Below, piece by piece: positions 21,121 to 33,612 of a stretch of DNA of 64,000 nt. Each line of letters opens with the position of its first letter. Position 1 is the first letter of the stretch. The notes under the pieces are model-generated. The model did no database searches and had not been told where the DNA came from. It saw nothing but the letters and a program-made list of their open reading frames with translations. The stretch is from NCBI GenBank assembly GCA_001972305.1, contig BDDD01001612.1, positions 62,001-126,000 on the forward strand. The letters are read 5' to 3'. Origin of the DNA: Cephalotus follicularis (lineage: Eukaryota > Streptophyta > Magnoliopsida > Oxalidales > Cephalotaceae). The translations under genes and the position numbers were made by a program.

Positions 21121-23776
21121 TGTGACGATCCGTCCCTCAGGGTAGGCACCACGGACGAATCACCCGGCATGAAGGAGGAATTTCCCATCTCCTCTAAGCC
21201 AAAAACGCCACACATGCCAGAAGAAACACACGACAGAGAAGGGACAAAGAAGGAAATGGCACAACTGTAAATAACCCTTACATAAAACCATTCCAAAAAC
21301 TCACCGTTTAACTAAAGGGAACACAACAGCCACTGCCCAAATGCACCGTTCCATTAAAGGAACGTGCTAGGGGAGGGAGCCGGGGCAAAGAACGTAACAC
21401 TACGTCTTGCCAGGGGTCCCGGGCAGGGGATGCCAACATCACACAACACAACACGACAAACATAAGACAGGCCTGCACCTCCATCCTAAGACATGCCTTC
21501 CCCGGACGAGCCACCCTTGAGCATGTCCTCATTGGACAACTAACCGCGGACATGTCCTCATTGGACAACTAACCGCGGACATGTCCTCCCCGGGCATGTC
21601 CTCCCTGGGCATGACCTCCCCGGTCATGCCACCCTGGGCATGTCCTCCTCGGGCATTTCCTCCCTCGACAACAAGTTCTCCTCGGACGTCTCCTCAGACA
21701 ACATGTTTCTCCTCTGACAGAGCCCGATGACCAGTGCTAAACCACAACATAAACCAACCCAGCATTAACAACCCCGAGGTCAGGACACGAGACCCACAGG
21801 TCCCGCCCCGGGGAGATCCCCCAACCTGCCGGACCTCAGGTAACCTTCTCGGTAAACAAGCAGAAGATCGTAACACAACGTTTCAAGTAAAAACACGAAA
21901 TCTCATCATTAAACACCATAAATCATCTCAAGAATACATCATATTATCATTTCAAAATAATATATATCATGTTCACAAAATATCATCCCCTATTCAAAAG
22001 CCGAGGACCCATACAAAAGAATATCATTTCCTCCTCAGGTCGAGGACCATACAATAAAAGAATAAAACCCATATGCCCCATGAATGCACGCAAGGACGAG
22101 CCCGCGAAGCTGGCAGCTCTGCTCATCCCCTGTAGACTACCTTATCAACCTAAAAGACTGCCATGGCAGCCACAACAGCTTCCTCTACAAAACAACTGGG
22201 AGGGGATTAGTCCGAATGACTAGTGAGCAAGAACAAGCATTCTCCAGAGCATCGATAACCACTGGACGCACAATGAAAATATATAATCAAGCCCCACTGA
22301 GGAAAACAGAACAAGTCAGAGGTAAACAAAAGGAACACAAACTCAGCAATATCACAAGGCTCCACTCCTCGGAGTCTGCCAAAGGAAAAGAGAGTCAAAC
22401 ATCAATAAGCGGAGGATTCCAACAAAAGATAACATCACAAGTAAAAAAACTGTGCCCAAGATAAACAAGAGAAGAGGAACAACACCACAATATCCTGTGG
22501 TCAGCCGCTATACCAGGCAAAACACACACATCTATCCAGGCCACAGCCCGCTAACATCTATCCGTACCTCATCCGCTAGTATCTATCCGAGCCACACCTT
22601 ACTATCCACCAAAGTATCCGTGGTCTACTGCCATACCAGGCCAAACACACACACACACACACACACCACCTATCCAGGCCTCGCCCGCTAAAATCTATTT
22701 GGACCTCGTCCGCTAGTATCTATCTGAGCCACAGCTCGCTAGTATCTATCAAAGCCACAGGTCGCTAACCCCGGCCAAATGGGAAGGAACGGAGGACTCC
22801 CCTGCACTCACACTCAGCATATCATCATAGACAATAGTACACAGAAGATCCAGGTCTAGAACCCAGGGGCAGTTCCCACATAGCATCCCATCATAGACAA
22901 TGAGAACACTAAGGAGAGTTGATCCTCGGACGTACCCTTTACCACCGACAGTAACCCATGCATCCTGTCCGCACATCCCAGTGCATCCCACATATCAGAG
23001 GAACAAGGAATAAAGAAAGAGATCGTCTGACACAAACAACAACCGTCAGAGGAACAACATACATTCAACCTAAGAACCATCCGAGCTCTCAAGCTCTGCC
23101 AAGAACTGGATTACAAAATAAACAAGGGTAACAGGGATTCAAATCCCACAGAAAATGTTCAACCAGAGGATAACAACAGGCACACGAAATATCAAGTAAA
23201 AGAAAGAGGAGAATGTCCCACTCACAAATCACCTCAAACTACCGTTGACCAACCCCAAGATGCTCTGTCACAGCAACAGGTTCCTCGTCTGCAGGCTAAC
23301 ACATATCAAATCAAGAAGAAGACATAACACATGCATGAACAGAAAACACAACCAGCCAAACCAGGCTATCATCCTCCTTCTCAGCCCCAGCGCAACGTGC
23401 CACCACACAACACAAACCAGGGAAGAGGAAAGCTCACCTTCATAACTCAAACGCAAAAGAGGGCAACCAAAACTCTCACGGAAGAAGTGGAAAGAAGAAG
23501 AAGAAGAAACCAGCTCTCTCTCACTTCTCTCTCTCAAAGCCAAACTCCACTAACCAAGAAAGCACTGTCAGCCCACTTACCAACTCCCATCTTATCATCA
23601 TCACCTTGGGAAAAACACAAAGCTTCTCCAAGAAGCTAATCCATATATCATATAATAATCCAAACTAATCATGTCCACATGTTTAAATAACTTACCAAAA
23701 TTCCCACTTAAGTCATTTCCATGTGCTAAACAAGGCCTTAACTTATAATCCTCTAAAACAGGTACGGGGTATCACA
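21121..23776 (-). repeat. Right LTR (5' LTR) of element B
   Basis: Starts TGTGACGATCCGTCCC directly after the primer site and ends GGGGTATCACA. Carries the same two arrays (21530-21720 and 22530-22770) and a (CA)n run near 22646-22667. Confidence 0.9.
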
Positions 23777-23781
23777 GCCTA

Positions 23782-24950
23782 AGAGGCAAACATACCTAAA
23801 ATATTAAAGACCAAATCTTTTAAACATTGAAGAAACGGGAGATTGTTTTCAATATGCAAAAAGACAATAACAGAGCGAGATGAAAGTAATCATTCTTACC
23901 TATGGCACTGTAGACTTTCTCATATTGGTGAGAAAATAGTTCACAGGTTGATCTCGGATTGATACTTTGATTTTTCAGAGTATCAACCATTTCCAACTTG
24001 TGAACCATGTCTAAAAGGAAAAATGACCAAATCTCTCTTCACATGGAAAGGGGAAAGGTCCCCAGAACTATTAGGTCTAATGCACACAGATGTGTGTGGA
24101 CCAATGACAGTGGATGCCAGAGATGGATATTCCTACTTCATAACCTTTACTGATGATCATTCTCGTTTTGGTTATTTATACCTAATGCGGTATAAATCTA
24201 AAGCCTTTGATAAATTTAAGGAGTTCAGACTAGAAGTAGAAAAAAAGATTGGAAAGTGTCTGAAAACACTTCGATCAGATCGAGGTTGTAAGTATCTCTC
24301 CACTGAGTTTTTAACTTATCTTAGAGATAATGGGATTATCTCTCAATGGACGCCTCCTGGAACACCACACCATAATGGTGTGTCTGAAAGGAGAAATCGC
24401 ACCTTGCTTGACATGGTATAGAGCATGATGAGTGATGATGAACTTTCACTATCTTTCTGGGGTTATGCCTTGGAGACTGCTGTTCTCATATTAAACAGGA
24501 CTCCAACAAAATCTGCTCTCAAGACTCCATATGAGATATGAAACTAAAAAAAACACAATCTTATTTATCTGAGAATATGGGGCTGCTCTGAATTTGTCAA
24601 GCAGGCAGCAGCAAATAAATTGAATTTTAGGTCCGTAAAATGTAAACTTGTAGGATATCCTAAAGAAACAAGAGGATATTATTTCTATAACCCACCTGAC
24701 AACAAAGTGTTTGTAGCCAGGCAAGCTACTTTTCTTGAAAAGAACTTCATGTTGGAAGACAATAGCGGGAGTATGATAGAGCTGGATGAGCAATCCACAG
24801 CACCACGAGTTGAGAACCAATCCTCTCCTTTTCAAATTAATGAGCCTGAAACAACCACAGACACACTACCTCTGCGTAGAACTATCCGAATACCTAGGGA
24901 ACCCGAGATATACAATTGTAGTTTTCTCATTGAAGGAACCCAAGAGGTAA
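23782..24950 (+). mobile_element. Copia element A, left visible part: pre-integrase and integrase
   Basis: Plus-strand Ty1/Copia homology begins with the gag-pre-integrase HHCC segment near 23905-24020 (LWHCRLSHIGEKI, CEPCLKGK). The integrase core follows at 24023-24421 (GLMHTDVCGPM, FITFTDDHSRFGYLYL, LRSDRG, PHHNGVSERRNRTLLDM) and the integrase C-terminal part at 24620-24950 (KLVGYPKETRGYYFYNP). The style resembles the Angela/BARE group. The 5' LTR, gag and protease are not recognised; the element resumes at 27724 after an inserted Gypsy element. It is broken in several places. Confidence 0.85.
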
Positions 24951-26462
24951 TGTAACGCCCCTGATCCGAGTTCACTCTAGGCTCAAAGTGAGTCTCAAGG
25001 ATCCGGTGCGTTACATGGGGTGTGACCATTAACCATTTTAACCAGATAACTTATTATTAACATTTATTCTTAAATACTCATAATTTCAATATATCTTATC
25101 ACATTCTATATTAATTCTTAATATTACATTCCATAATAATAATTGTCAACATCTTATGTTTACAAAGGATCTGTCATAAAACGTTTCACAGCGAAACATA
25201 TTAACTTATTACATCATCACTAGTTTATACAAAATATTATTGTATAACGTAATTTCTTTCCAAAACATCTTTTGTGAGCTCCTTCTAAGGCTCGACTTTC
25301 CACATTCAATCGTTTCCTGAAAATTTATTTGAAAACCAAAAACATTGAAAGGAATGAGCATAAATAGCCCAGTAAGGTTTTCAAAATAACATACTTCATA
25401 ACATTCCTTATTCTGATCATATTTCATAAATCAAAAATCATTTCATAAAACTGAGGGTCATAAAATTGTAAAGAACTCCTTTCTGAACCACGCTTCACCG
25501 ACATTACTAAACCTTAGCATCAAAACACATGATATAATTAAACTTAAAACACTAGAGTGCTAGAAACTTCAAGTCGTCCTCTGACCTCTCGTTTCTTGGA
25601 TCCTCTGACTATGAAATCCTCTGTCATGCCATCCCCTGCCATGTGGTCCTCCGCCATGGGTCCTCTGCCATGCAGTCCTCCACCATGGTTCCTCTGCCAT
25701 GAGTCCTCTGCCATGGTTCCTCTACCATGGCTCCTCCACCACGCGTCCTCCGCCATGGTTCCTCCGCCATGGGTCCTCCGCCACGGGTCCTCAGCCACGC
25801 GTCCTCCGTCGCGTGTCCTCTGCCATGGTTCATCCGCCGCACGTCCTCCGTCGCGCGTCCTCTGCCGCACGTCCTCCGCCATGCCGTCCTCGGCCATGGT
25901 TCCTCCACCATGGGTCCTCCGCCACGGGTCCTCCGCCACCTCCGCCATTGTTCCTCCGCCATGGTTCCTCCACCATGGTTCCTCCGCCACGCGTCCTCCG
26001 CCACGCGTCCTCCGCCCTGTCGTCCTCTGCCATGGTTCCTCCGCCACAGGTCCTCCGCCACGGTTCCTCCACCACGGGTCCTCTGCCACACATCCTCCGC
26101 CGCGCGACCTCTGCCATGCGTCCTCCGCCCTGCCATCCTCTGCCATGGTTCCTCCGCCACGGGTCCTCCGCCACGTGTCCTCTGCCACACGTCCTCCGCC
26201 GCGTGACCTCTGCCATGTGTCCTCCGCCCTGCCGTCCTCTGCCATGGTTCCTCCGCCACGGGTCCTCCGCCACGTGTCCTTTGCCACACGTCCTCCACCG
26301 CGTGACCTCTGCCATGCGTCCTCCGCCCTGCCGTCCTATGCCATGGTTCCTCCGCCATGTAAAGGAATATTGTGATAGTTACTTTACTCCACAACCAATA
26401 AGACTTAGAACCAGCACACTTCCATAAATAATAACTTAAATAAAAAAATTCTGGTTATTACA
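24951..26462 (-). repeat. Left LTR of Gypsy element C
   Basis: Runs from TGTAACGCCCCTGATCCG to CTGGTTATTACA; its last ~265 bases are nearly identical to 27460-27723. More than half of it is the 14-bp minisatellite at 25570-26360. Confidence 0.9.
25570..26360. repeat. 14-bp GC-rich minisatellite with a 98-bp higher-order period
   Basis: Roughly 55 tandem units of CCTCCGCCAYGGGT and variants fill the LTR. Between about 26090 and 26340 they are organised in a seven-unit, 98-bp higher-order repeat. Because the unit has almost no stop triplets in either direction, long frames stay open on both strands and in several phases; these are not genes. Confidence 0.9.
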
Positions 26463-26499
26463 ATCTTCCCTCCTTACAAAATTTTGTCCTCAAAATTTG

Positions 26500-27459
26500 C
26501 TACATTGCAGAATTAAAAAGATGAGGATATTCTCGTTCCATCGTTTCTTCTAATTCCCATGTAGCTTCATCGACTCCATGATTCCTCCATAGTACTTTTA
26601 CCAAAGGAATTGTCTTAGTCCGCAGTATTTGTTCTTTATAATCCAGGATTTCCAACGGTTGGTCGTTGTATGATAAATCTTCATGCACTTGTATTGGTTC
26701 AGCACTTAAAATATGAGATGCGTTGGCCATATATTTCCGGAGAAGAGATACATGGAACACATTGTGTATGTGAGAGAGACATGGTGGTAATGCAAGCCTA
26801 TACGCAACCTCTCCAATTCTTTCCAGAATCTCAAATGGTCCAATGTATCGAGGACTAAGCTTTCCCTTCTTGCCAAATCTCATCACTCCCTTCCATGGCG
26901 ATACTTTTAGAAATACTAAATCTCCTATTTCAAACTCCAACTCCCTTCGTCTCCTATCTGCATAACTTTTCTGTCTACTTTGGGCTGTTAAAAGGCGTTT
27001 CCTCATCTGCCTTACCTTTTCCGTAGTTACTTGTACTATTTCCGGTCCCAATAGTTTCCGTTCTCCTACCTCCTCCCAACAGATAGGCGTTCGACACCTC
27101 CGTCCGTAAAGTGCTTCGAAAGGTGCCATCTGTATGCTAGCTTGGAAACTATTATTGTAGGCAAACTCGACCAAAGTGACATACTGTTCATAACTTCCTT
27201 GAAAATCTACAACACAAGCTCTTAGCATGTCTTCCAATATTTGGATAGTCCGTTCTGATTGTCCATCGGTCTGGGGGTGGTACGCCGTACTAAAGTTCAA
27301 CCTTGTACCCAAAGCATCTTGTAGGCTTTTCCAAAATCTAGATGTGAAACGAGGGTCTCGATCTGAAACAATTGATACCAGTACGCCATGCAATCTGATA
27401 ATCTCCTGTTCATAAATCCTTGCTAATTGACACAATGTATGATTGTCCTTGATCGGCTG
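26500..27459 (-). pseudogene. Integrase C-terminal region of Gypsy element C
   Basis: Minus-strand frame with the integrase core (VSIVSDRDPRFTSRFW, FSTAYHPQTDGQSERTIQ, FAYNNSFQASIQMAPFEALY), the GPFEILERIGEVAYRLALP segment and a chromodomain-like tail ending REYPHLF. This is a well-preserved part of an otherwise incomplete Pol. Confidence 0.88.
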
Positions 27460-27723
27460 CCGCGTGACCTCTGCCATGCATCCTCCGCCCTGCCGTCCTC
27501 TGCCATGGTTCCTCTGCCACGGGTCCTCCGCCACGTGTCCTCTGCCACACGTCCTCCGCCGCGTGACCTCTGCCATGCGTCCTCCGCCCTGCCGTCCTCT
27601 GCCATGGTTCCTCCGCCATGTAAAGAAATATTGTGATAGTTACTTTACTCCACAACCAATAAGACTTAGAGCAAGCACACTTCCATAAATAATAACTTAA
27701 ATAAAAAAATTCTTGTTATTACA
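27460..27723 (-). repeat. Right LTR remnant of Gypsy element C
   Basis: Matches the right-hand end of 24951-26462, including the last minisatellite units and the terminal CTTGTTATTACA, next to the ggtaa duplication. Confidence 0.88.
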
Positions 27724-29322
27724 GGTAAACCTCGTGAATGATGATCCGGTTAGCTACAAAGAGGCCATATCAAATATGGACTCAAAGAAGTGGCTTAAAA
27801 CCATGAATTCCGAAATGGAATCCATGTACTCCAACCAAGTTTGGAATCTAGTGGATGCACCCGAGGGAGTTAAACCCTTAGGTTGCAAATGGATTTTCAA
27901 AAGAAAGCTTCGAGATGATGGGAAGGTGAAAACCTTCAAATCTAGGCTCATAGCCAAAGGCTACAATCAACGATAGGGGATCGATTATGAGGAAACTTTC
28001 TCCACCATGGCCATGCTTAAATCCATTCGGATTTTACTTGCTATAACTGCACATCTTGACTATGAGATATGGTAAATGGATGTGAAAACTACCTTCCTTA
28101 ATGGAAACATTGATGAAGACATATATATGACCCAACCTGAGAGTTTCATATCGGCTGGTAAGGACCAGAAAGTGTGCAAACTTCAAAAGTCCATTTATGG
28201 ACTAAAGCAAGCTTTGAGAAACTGGAATATCCGATTCGATGAAACAATCAAAGAGTTTGGTTTCATAAAGAATCGAGATGAATCCTGTGTGTACAAAAAG
28301 CTTAGTGGAAGATCAGTGACTTTTGTTGTCGTGTACGTTGATGACATGATGCTTATCGAAAATGATGTAATCATGTTGTCCAGCGTAAAGACCTGGCTAT
28401 CCACAGTTTTCTCCATGAAAGACTTAGGAGAAGCCTCCTATATCCTAGATATAAAGGTCTATCGGGATAGATCAAAAAGGATGATAGGGTTGTCCTAGTC
28501 TTTATATATTGACAGAGTGCTTAAGCGTTTTAGCATGAAAAATTCCAAGAGAGGTTACCTATCTCTCTGTCATGGGTTTTCACTTTCCAAACAGATGTCT
28601 CCCAAGACAGGTGAAGAAAGACAAAGGATGATGCATATTCCTTATGCTTCAGTAATTGGAAGTATCATGTATGCTATGCTTTGCACCATACCTAATATCA
28701 CCTACGCTGTAAGTGTTACAAGAAAATATCAGTCAGATCCAGGTGAGCAACACTGGAAAGCTGTAAAAGATATCCTCAAGTACCTTAACAGGACTAAGGA
28801 TTTATTCCTAATATATGGAGGAAAAGGTTTGAAGATTGAGGGTTATACTGACTCTAATTTTCAAACATATGTGGATGATTTAAAGTCAACCTCGAGGTTT
28901 GTATTCACCTTAAATAGTAGACCAGTGAGCTGGAAGAGTTCCAAATAGCCTACCACTGCGGATTCAGTCACAAAAGCTGAATACATTGCGACATCGAAAG
29001 TTTCCAAGGAAGGTGTATAGATGAAGAAGTTCATCGAAGATTTGGGTGTAGTTCCTGGCATTGACGATCTGGTATCTTTATACTGAGACAACAATGGAGC
29101 CATAGCGCAGGCCAAGGAGCCAAGATCACACTCAAAATCTAAACACATTCTCAGGCGTTTCCACCTTATACGTGAGAAAATTGATCATGGAAATATAAAA
29201 GTGGAGCGTTTACCAGGGGAAGACAACACTGCAGACCCGCTTACTAAAGCATTACCAAATGCAGTCTTTGACCGACACCTGGAAGACACTACGGCAACTG
29301 GCTTTAGTCCTTAGTTGGGGAT
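27724..29322 (+). mobile_element. Copia element A, right part: reverse transcriptase and RNase H
   Basis: Plus-strand Copia RT starts at 27724 (WNLVDAPEGVKPLGCKWIFK), continues with MDVKTTFLNGNIDEDIYM, SIYGLKQALRNWN and VVYVDDMMLI, then DLGEASYILDIKVYRDRS to about 28498. RNase H follows from about 28517 (YTDSNF, RPVSWKSSK, ADPLTKAL) to near 29310. A short G-rich tract (ttagttggggat) lies before the LTR. The frame is interrupted in several places. Confidence 0.87.
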
Positions 29323-31035
29323 TGTTAGAGATAAAGTCCTCCAAGACAGTGCCAAGCTTGCATTTACTTTATCCTGTATATAACGATTTATATTCAATAA
29401 AGATGTTTATATTTTATCATTGGCTATGAGTTCATTATTTTAATACATGTTTATTTAATAATAAATGAATGCCCTGTAATAAAGTTAGAGAATCAAGTTC
29501 ATGATGAGATCATGATGTGAGAATTGGAATCTCCATATACTTTATTTCGAATCTTCCTGGTTATAAGATTGACACCTAGGGCATAATCAATCTGGATAAA
29601 CCAGCACGTACTGTCGGATCGGTAAGCAGAGATTGAATGATCTCACACTCACTCGCATGGTCGATGCTATGAAAACTACGTGGGTGCTCGTTGACTGATT
29701 AACGAGTTCACTAAAGGTGACTAGAAAATAGAATGTATGTATGGAGTTTTACATACATGTCAGACAGAATTCTAGTCTTACAACAGTGCAAGTGGTCCTT
29801 AGACATGAGCCGTCACTGGATGTCTTGTGCATAGGACGCTTTGTTTTGATGGTGCTTAAATACATATTCAATGAAATGTATACAGGCATTAGTTGGACAT
29901 AGTATGCTTATGTATGGAGACATGTGAACGTGCAATAATGAATACATTGCTTCTAGTAAAGGAAGATTATGCTCATAATGTTTTTCGTTAGTAATTTAGT
30001 GCATGACCAGGCTAGCCACAATATCAAGTGTCTGACATCGTTGGTAAAATATTAGAGGGGCACCTTTAATATTATTTAAAGCTGACGAAAGATAATCAAG
30101 TAGCTAAAGATTAAGTTATTAGGGTCCGACATAATCCATACCATAGATTTAATCAGAGTATTGTCAATGGAAAGACTATACGTGCATGTACCTGTAAATC
30201 GTTGTTCATGGATAATTCATATTACCATGGGGTCGTTATGCATTGCTAGATGTTGATGTCGACCTGTAGGATGCCCAAGATTAAATTGATAATTAATCTT
30301 GGAAGAAAAGAATTAAAAGAGTTTTAATTTGAAAAATCCGAGAGGGTGTTTTCCTTTTATGTGATAATAAATACCTAAATGGATAATCGTGGGTTTCACG
30401 ATTTAATCCTATGGACAGCGTAATAGTGAACCCATAGGGTCACATGCAATACAGACTAATATTCTCAACACCATATGAGAGAAAAATAATTTAGGATATT
30501 ATTTTCTAATTACATTTAATAACATTAAATGGCCTTAATGATGATTAAGGAAAGTAAATAGTTATCTATGGAAAGGAAGGTTATTTATGCTAAGTAGGAT
30601 ACTTTTCCAAAATAGGAGATTGAGGATTAGTGTTAACACGTTTTTGACTAGCATCGAAAACTGAGAACACGTCTTCTTCTTTGTCTTCACTTAAACTCTC
30701 TCAAACAAAAAGAAAAAGTAGTGACCTGCAAAAGAAACAAAGAAGGCTTGAAAGAAGTCCTATGTTAGATATTAGAAGCTCAGTATGGATACCTTGGAGG
30801 CCTGCCTATATTGGAGGCTAGAACCCATGATTGTCAATGAAGGAACCGCTCCATTTTGTGAGTAAATTCCGCATGTTCCTCCTTATTTAATCTCTATATT
30901 TCTAACTGTGTATATATGCTCAATGATCCTGGACTGGACTTTATGGTTTGTTGATTATGAGATGATAACGGATTTTTTCAGGTTGCATGCATCTAGATTT
31001 TTAATTAGTTGTTTGCTCACCATAAGGTTCCAACA
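29323..31035 (+). repeat. 3' LTR of Copia element A
   Basis: TGTTAGAGATAAAG at the polypurine tract through GGTTCCAACA, about 1.7 kb, followed by gagga as the presumed target duplication. Length and layout fit the Angela/BARE group. It contains two adjacent perfect hairpins (29687-29706, ctcgtt/aacgag; 29733-29758, atgtatgt/acatacat). The partner 5' LTR was not found in the window. Confidence 0.8.
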
Positions 31036-31040
31036 GAGGA

Positions 31041-31992
31041 GTCCCCATGACACTAGATAGATCACAAAAGCCCTGAGGTGTCCAATACTCTATAGGAATA
31101 TTCATAAGCTTCACCCATATGGGATTTTGGTGAAACCACTTCTGATAGGTGGCAAATCCATTTCCCATAGTCTTAAGGCCAGGTGGACACCCCACACATC
31201 CCGAGGGCCATTATCCATTATCCAATCCCTCACAGCAGGTGATTAATATTTAAACAAAAAAATACCATTATCAACGGTGTGGATTGAGAACTTACCAGCC
31301 AAGCTCCACTTTTTGTTCAGGTCAGATTGCAGAGACTAAAACAAAATTTTCTTCCCTACGAAGAACCCCACTAATGCATGTTCCCAATCCTTGGCTCCTT
31401 CCTCCAGCACTTCTTCTGGCATTTCTGCCATAACCTACCCGTTGCAAACTGTCGGTGCTATGTAGGTTAGTTTTTGGGATTCCCTTCGGGTGTTGTGGAA
31501 AAGTTGAGTCCACGGCTTCCTTCCAACCACAACTGGGATATGGGAGCTCCCACTCTCTTCTCCTTTGTCACCATGGGATTTGTCTACTTCAACCCTATTT
31601 GAAACACTCGTTACAATCATAGGTACCTGCACCCTGGTGTTGCCAGCTTTGGGGGCGCTCATGTTTGCTCTCACAGCTCTGTTAATAGCCTGATTGATAA
31701 CTTTCTTCAACTCCATTGGATTTGAATTTAAGCTACCTGCAATTCTCCTCACAATGGAAGGTCCTTTCTTGCCTTCCATGGTTTTATCCATAGCTTGGCA
31801 TACCCTAAGTTCCATAGAGCTAGACCAACCACTGAGCTCACCTTGTTTCATAGGGATAAAGATATCCCCCTAGGCTTTACTGACTTCGGCCGGTGTTTCC
31901 ACTACCATCGTATCACCAGAGAAGGTTGGTAACGGATCTGGGGAAACAACGTCTTGCGAGCCCATCCCAGCTTCCATCAAAGAGCAACTCAT
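31041..31992 (-). pseudogene. LINE ORF1 with DUF4283-type domain (broken)
   Basis: An ATG at 31992 opens a frame reading MSCSLMEAGMG. An in-frame stop occurs after about 44 residues, and the frame resumes as MKQGELSGWSS near 31851. PWTQLFHNTRRESQKLTYIAP (31530-31470), a WEHALVGFFVGKK-like segment near 31390 and [18 protein letters not shown] near 31110 are the successive blocks of the DUF4283 domain of plant LINE ORF1 proteins, which bind RNA. Frame changes separate the blocks, so it is a pseudogene. It ends at the Copia LTR. Confidence 0.75.
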
Positions 31993-32231
31993 CCCAAAGA
32001 AGCTAGGTCAACCATCGAAGGAGGAAAGGGGAAAGAAAACCGGGAAAGGGGTAGGGCCTGAGAGGAAGTGCCCAGGAAGAAGCAAGGGGAAGAGGGAAAC
32101 GAAGATTTAAATTTGGAAAAGAAAAGATGAAACGGCAGCTAGGGTATGGGAAGGGGAAAAAGGTTAGAGAGGAGGAGCTTCTATTTTTAACCCATTTTTG
32201 AGATCTATACCAACTTGCATTCTCATCCTTG
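31041..32231 (-). mobile_element. LINE fragment with ORF1, minus strand
   Basis: The minus strand encodes a plant L1-type LINE ORF1 preceded by about 240 bases of 5' sequence. Copia A inserted at its left edge (31035), and the solo LTR at 32237 lies just past its 5' side. The endonuclease-reverse transcriptase ORF2 and the 3' tail are not present in the window. Confidence 0.7.
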
Positions 32232-33079
32232 GTAGCTGTCACGGGGTCAAATTTGCACCTGAATTTTTACCTGTGATGGCGCTAGACTCCGGCCTAGCCT
32301 CAACCAATTTTCTGAGCAACACCCCTTATAGAGGCTATGTTCACTTGCACAAAGAGATTTATCCACAGCAACAATGTTAAGTCACGCTCACACACAATTT
32401 ACGGAAATATTTCAACCTTTATTTACTCCACCGAAAGTATACAAAGGAATTACAAGCACTCAACAGTTGCCTAGAGAATTCACACCCGAATTCTCCTTTC
32501 AATACACCAAGCTCTCACTTATGCCGCTCATGTGTTTTCTCTATACTCACACAAGTGGCTCAAGTCGCTCCTCAGGTCATCCCTTAGACATGTCTGCCTA
32601 CTTGCCTATTTATAGTGCACCTACACTATTTTGCAGCTAACACCCCTAGCTGCTAGGACATTTGGCAATCATGCCTTACAATTAGCACCTACTAATTGCT
32701 AAGTCTACACAGATGGCTCATCAGGCCTTAGAACACATCAAGACTATGTCACAAGTGGCCACAAGTCTAGCCTAAAATGTAGGAACCACTCCCCACGTTC
32801 TTTGACTTGCATGCATCATAACTCCGCATTTTGTGCGCCCACTTCCTCATGTTGCGCACCTGTTCTGCCTGCATGCGCCATGGTCCCTGGTTTTGTGCCC
32901 CATGTCCTCATGTTGCGCCTATGTTATGCCTGTATGTGCCATGGTCCCAGATTTTGCGCCCCATGTCCTCATATTGCACCCATGTTGTGCGCTTTGAGCT
33001 TCCAGGTTGTGCGAACATGCCCACCTAAAGTGCGCACCTGCCCGCATGATGTGCGCCATGCTCGACATGATGTGCGCCA

Positions 33080-33612
33080 TGTAACGCCCCAAAACCCAAG
33101 GGTCAACCCCCAAGGTTTGACGCACTACGAACAGTACCATTCATTTACAATTTAGCGGAATAATTAAAAACTTTCAACAAAATAATCATGCATGCGAAAT
33201 AAATCCAATAAATAATCACTTGTGTGGATATTACCAAATGTTATACAATGATGTTCATAAAAGCTCTGCCACAAGTCGGCAGGTCAAGAAATACAATATT
33301 CAAAAATATAAATAAGTTGGTCGTCGATCTGCTGTGGAGGAGACTCACCCGGGGCTTCAATCATCGGCTAGCTGCGAAGCTCCACCTGTACCTGACCCAT
33401 TACATTAAAATGCAATGGGTCAGCGACCACTGGTCGTGTAGGAACTACCACCATGCATTTATGGAATGCAAATGCAGCAAGCATATGCAATGCAATGAGA
33501 TGCAATAATAACGGCACAGTATAACACTTCATCATTTGCTACTAGCAATCAATAACAGTACGATCCATTCCGTATCATTCCTTAACAGTCATTCACAATC
33601 ATTAACCGTCAG
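33080..33612 (-). repeat. Left LTR of element D, visible part
   Basis: Aligns with 36412 to about 36945 with only a handful of differences, then runs into the assembly gap. Confidence 0.88.

Larger units (their letters stand above)
16869..23776 (-). mobile_element. Gag-only Gypsy derivative with long LTRs (element B, TR-GAG type)
   Basis: LTRs at 16869-19510 and 21121-23776 enclose only 1.6 kb, which encodes gag homology and no pol. A Met-tRNA primer site (21107-21118) lies next to the right LTR and a purine-rich tract on the minus strand next to the left one. Flanks are gcctg before and gccta after, four of five bases equal, a probable 5-bp target duplication. Structure matches the TR-GAG class of nonautonomous plant elements, which rely on a relative for enzymes. 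LTRs look about 95% alike by eye. The gag region is broken in a few places. Confidence 0.85.
24951..27723 (-). mobile_element. Shortened Gypsy element C inserted in Copia A
   Basis: Ends are TGTAACGCCCC and ...GGTTATTACA-type termini, with a perfect ggtaa target duplication at 24946-24950 and 27724-27728. Copia homology continues on both sides, so the boundaries are secure. Parts are a full LTR (24951-26462), an integrase C-terminal region on the minus strand, and an LTR remnant (27460-27723). The integrase tail (VKVLWRNHGVDEATWELEE) suggests a Tekay/Del chromovirus. The copy is incomplete: gag, protease, RT, RNase H and the primer site are absent. Confidence 0.9.

Noticed and set aside
25570-26360. 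CRISPR-like repeat array
   Set aside because: Contiguous 14-bp units without spacers, in plant LTR DNA; it is a minisatellite. The 15-, 25- and 28-bp arrays are rejected for the same reason.
25557-26427. Several overlapping open frames of 160-270 codons on both strands
   Set aside because: They are all readings of the same 14-bp LTR minisatellite, which lacks stops in most phases; compositionally they are simple repeats and match no family.
32802-33155. Cysteine-rich frame of 117 codons
   Set aside because: It runs across the boundary of solo LTR S1 and Gypsy D and reflects the TGTGCGCC-type motif array.
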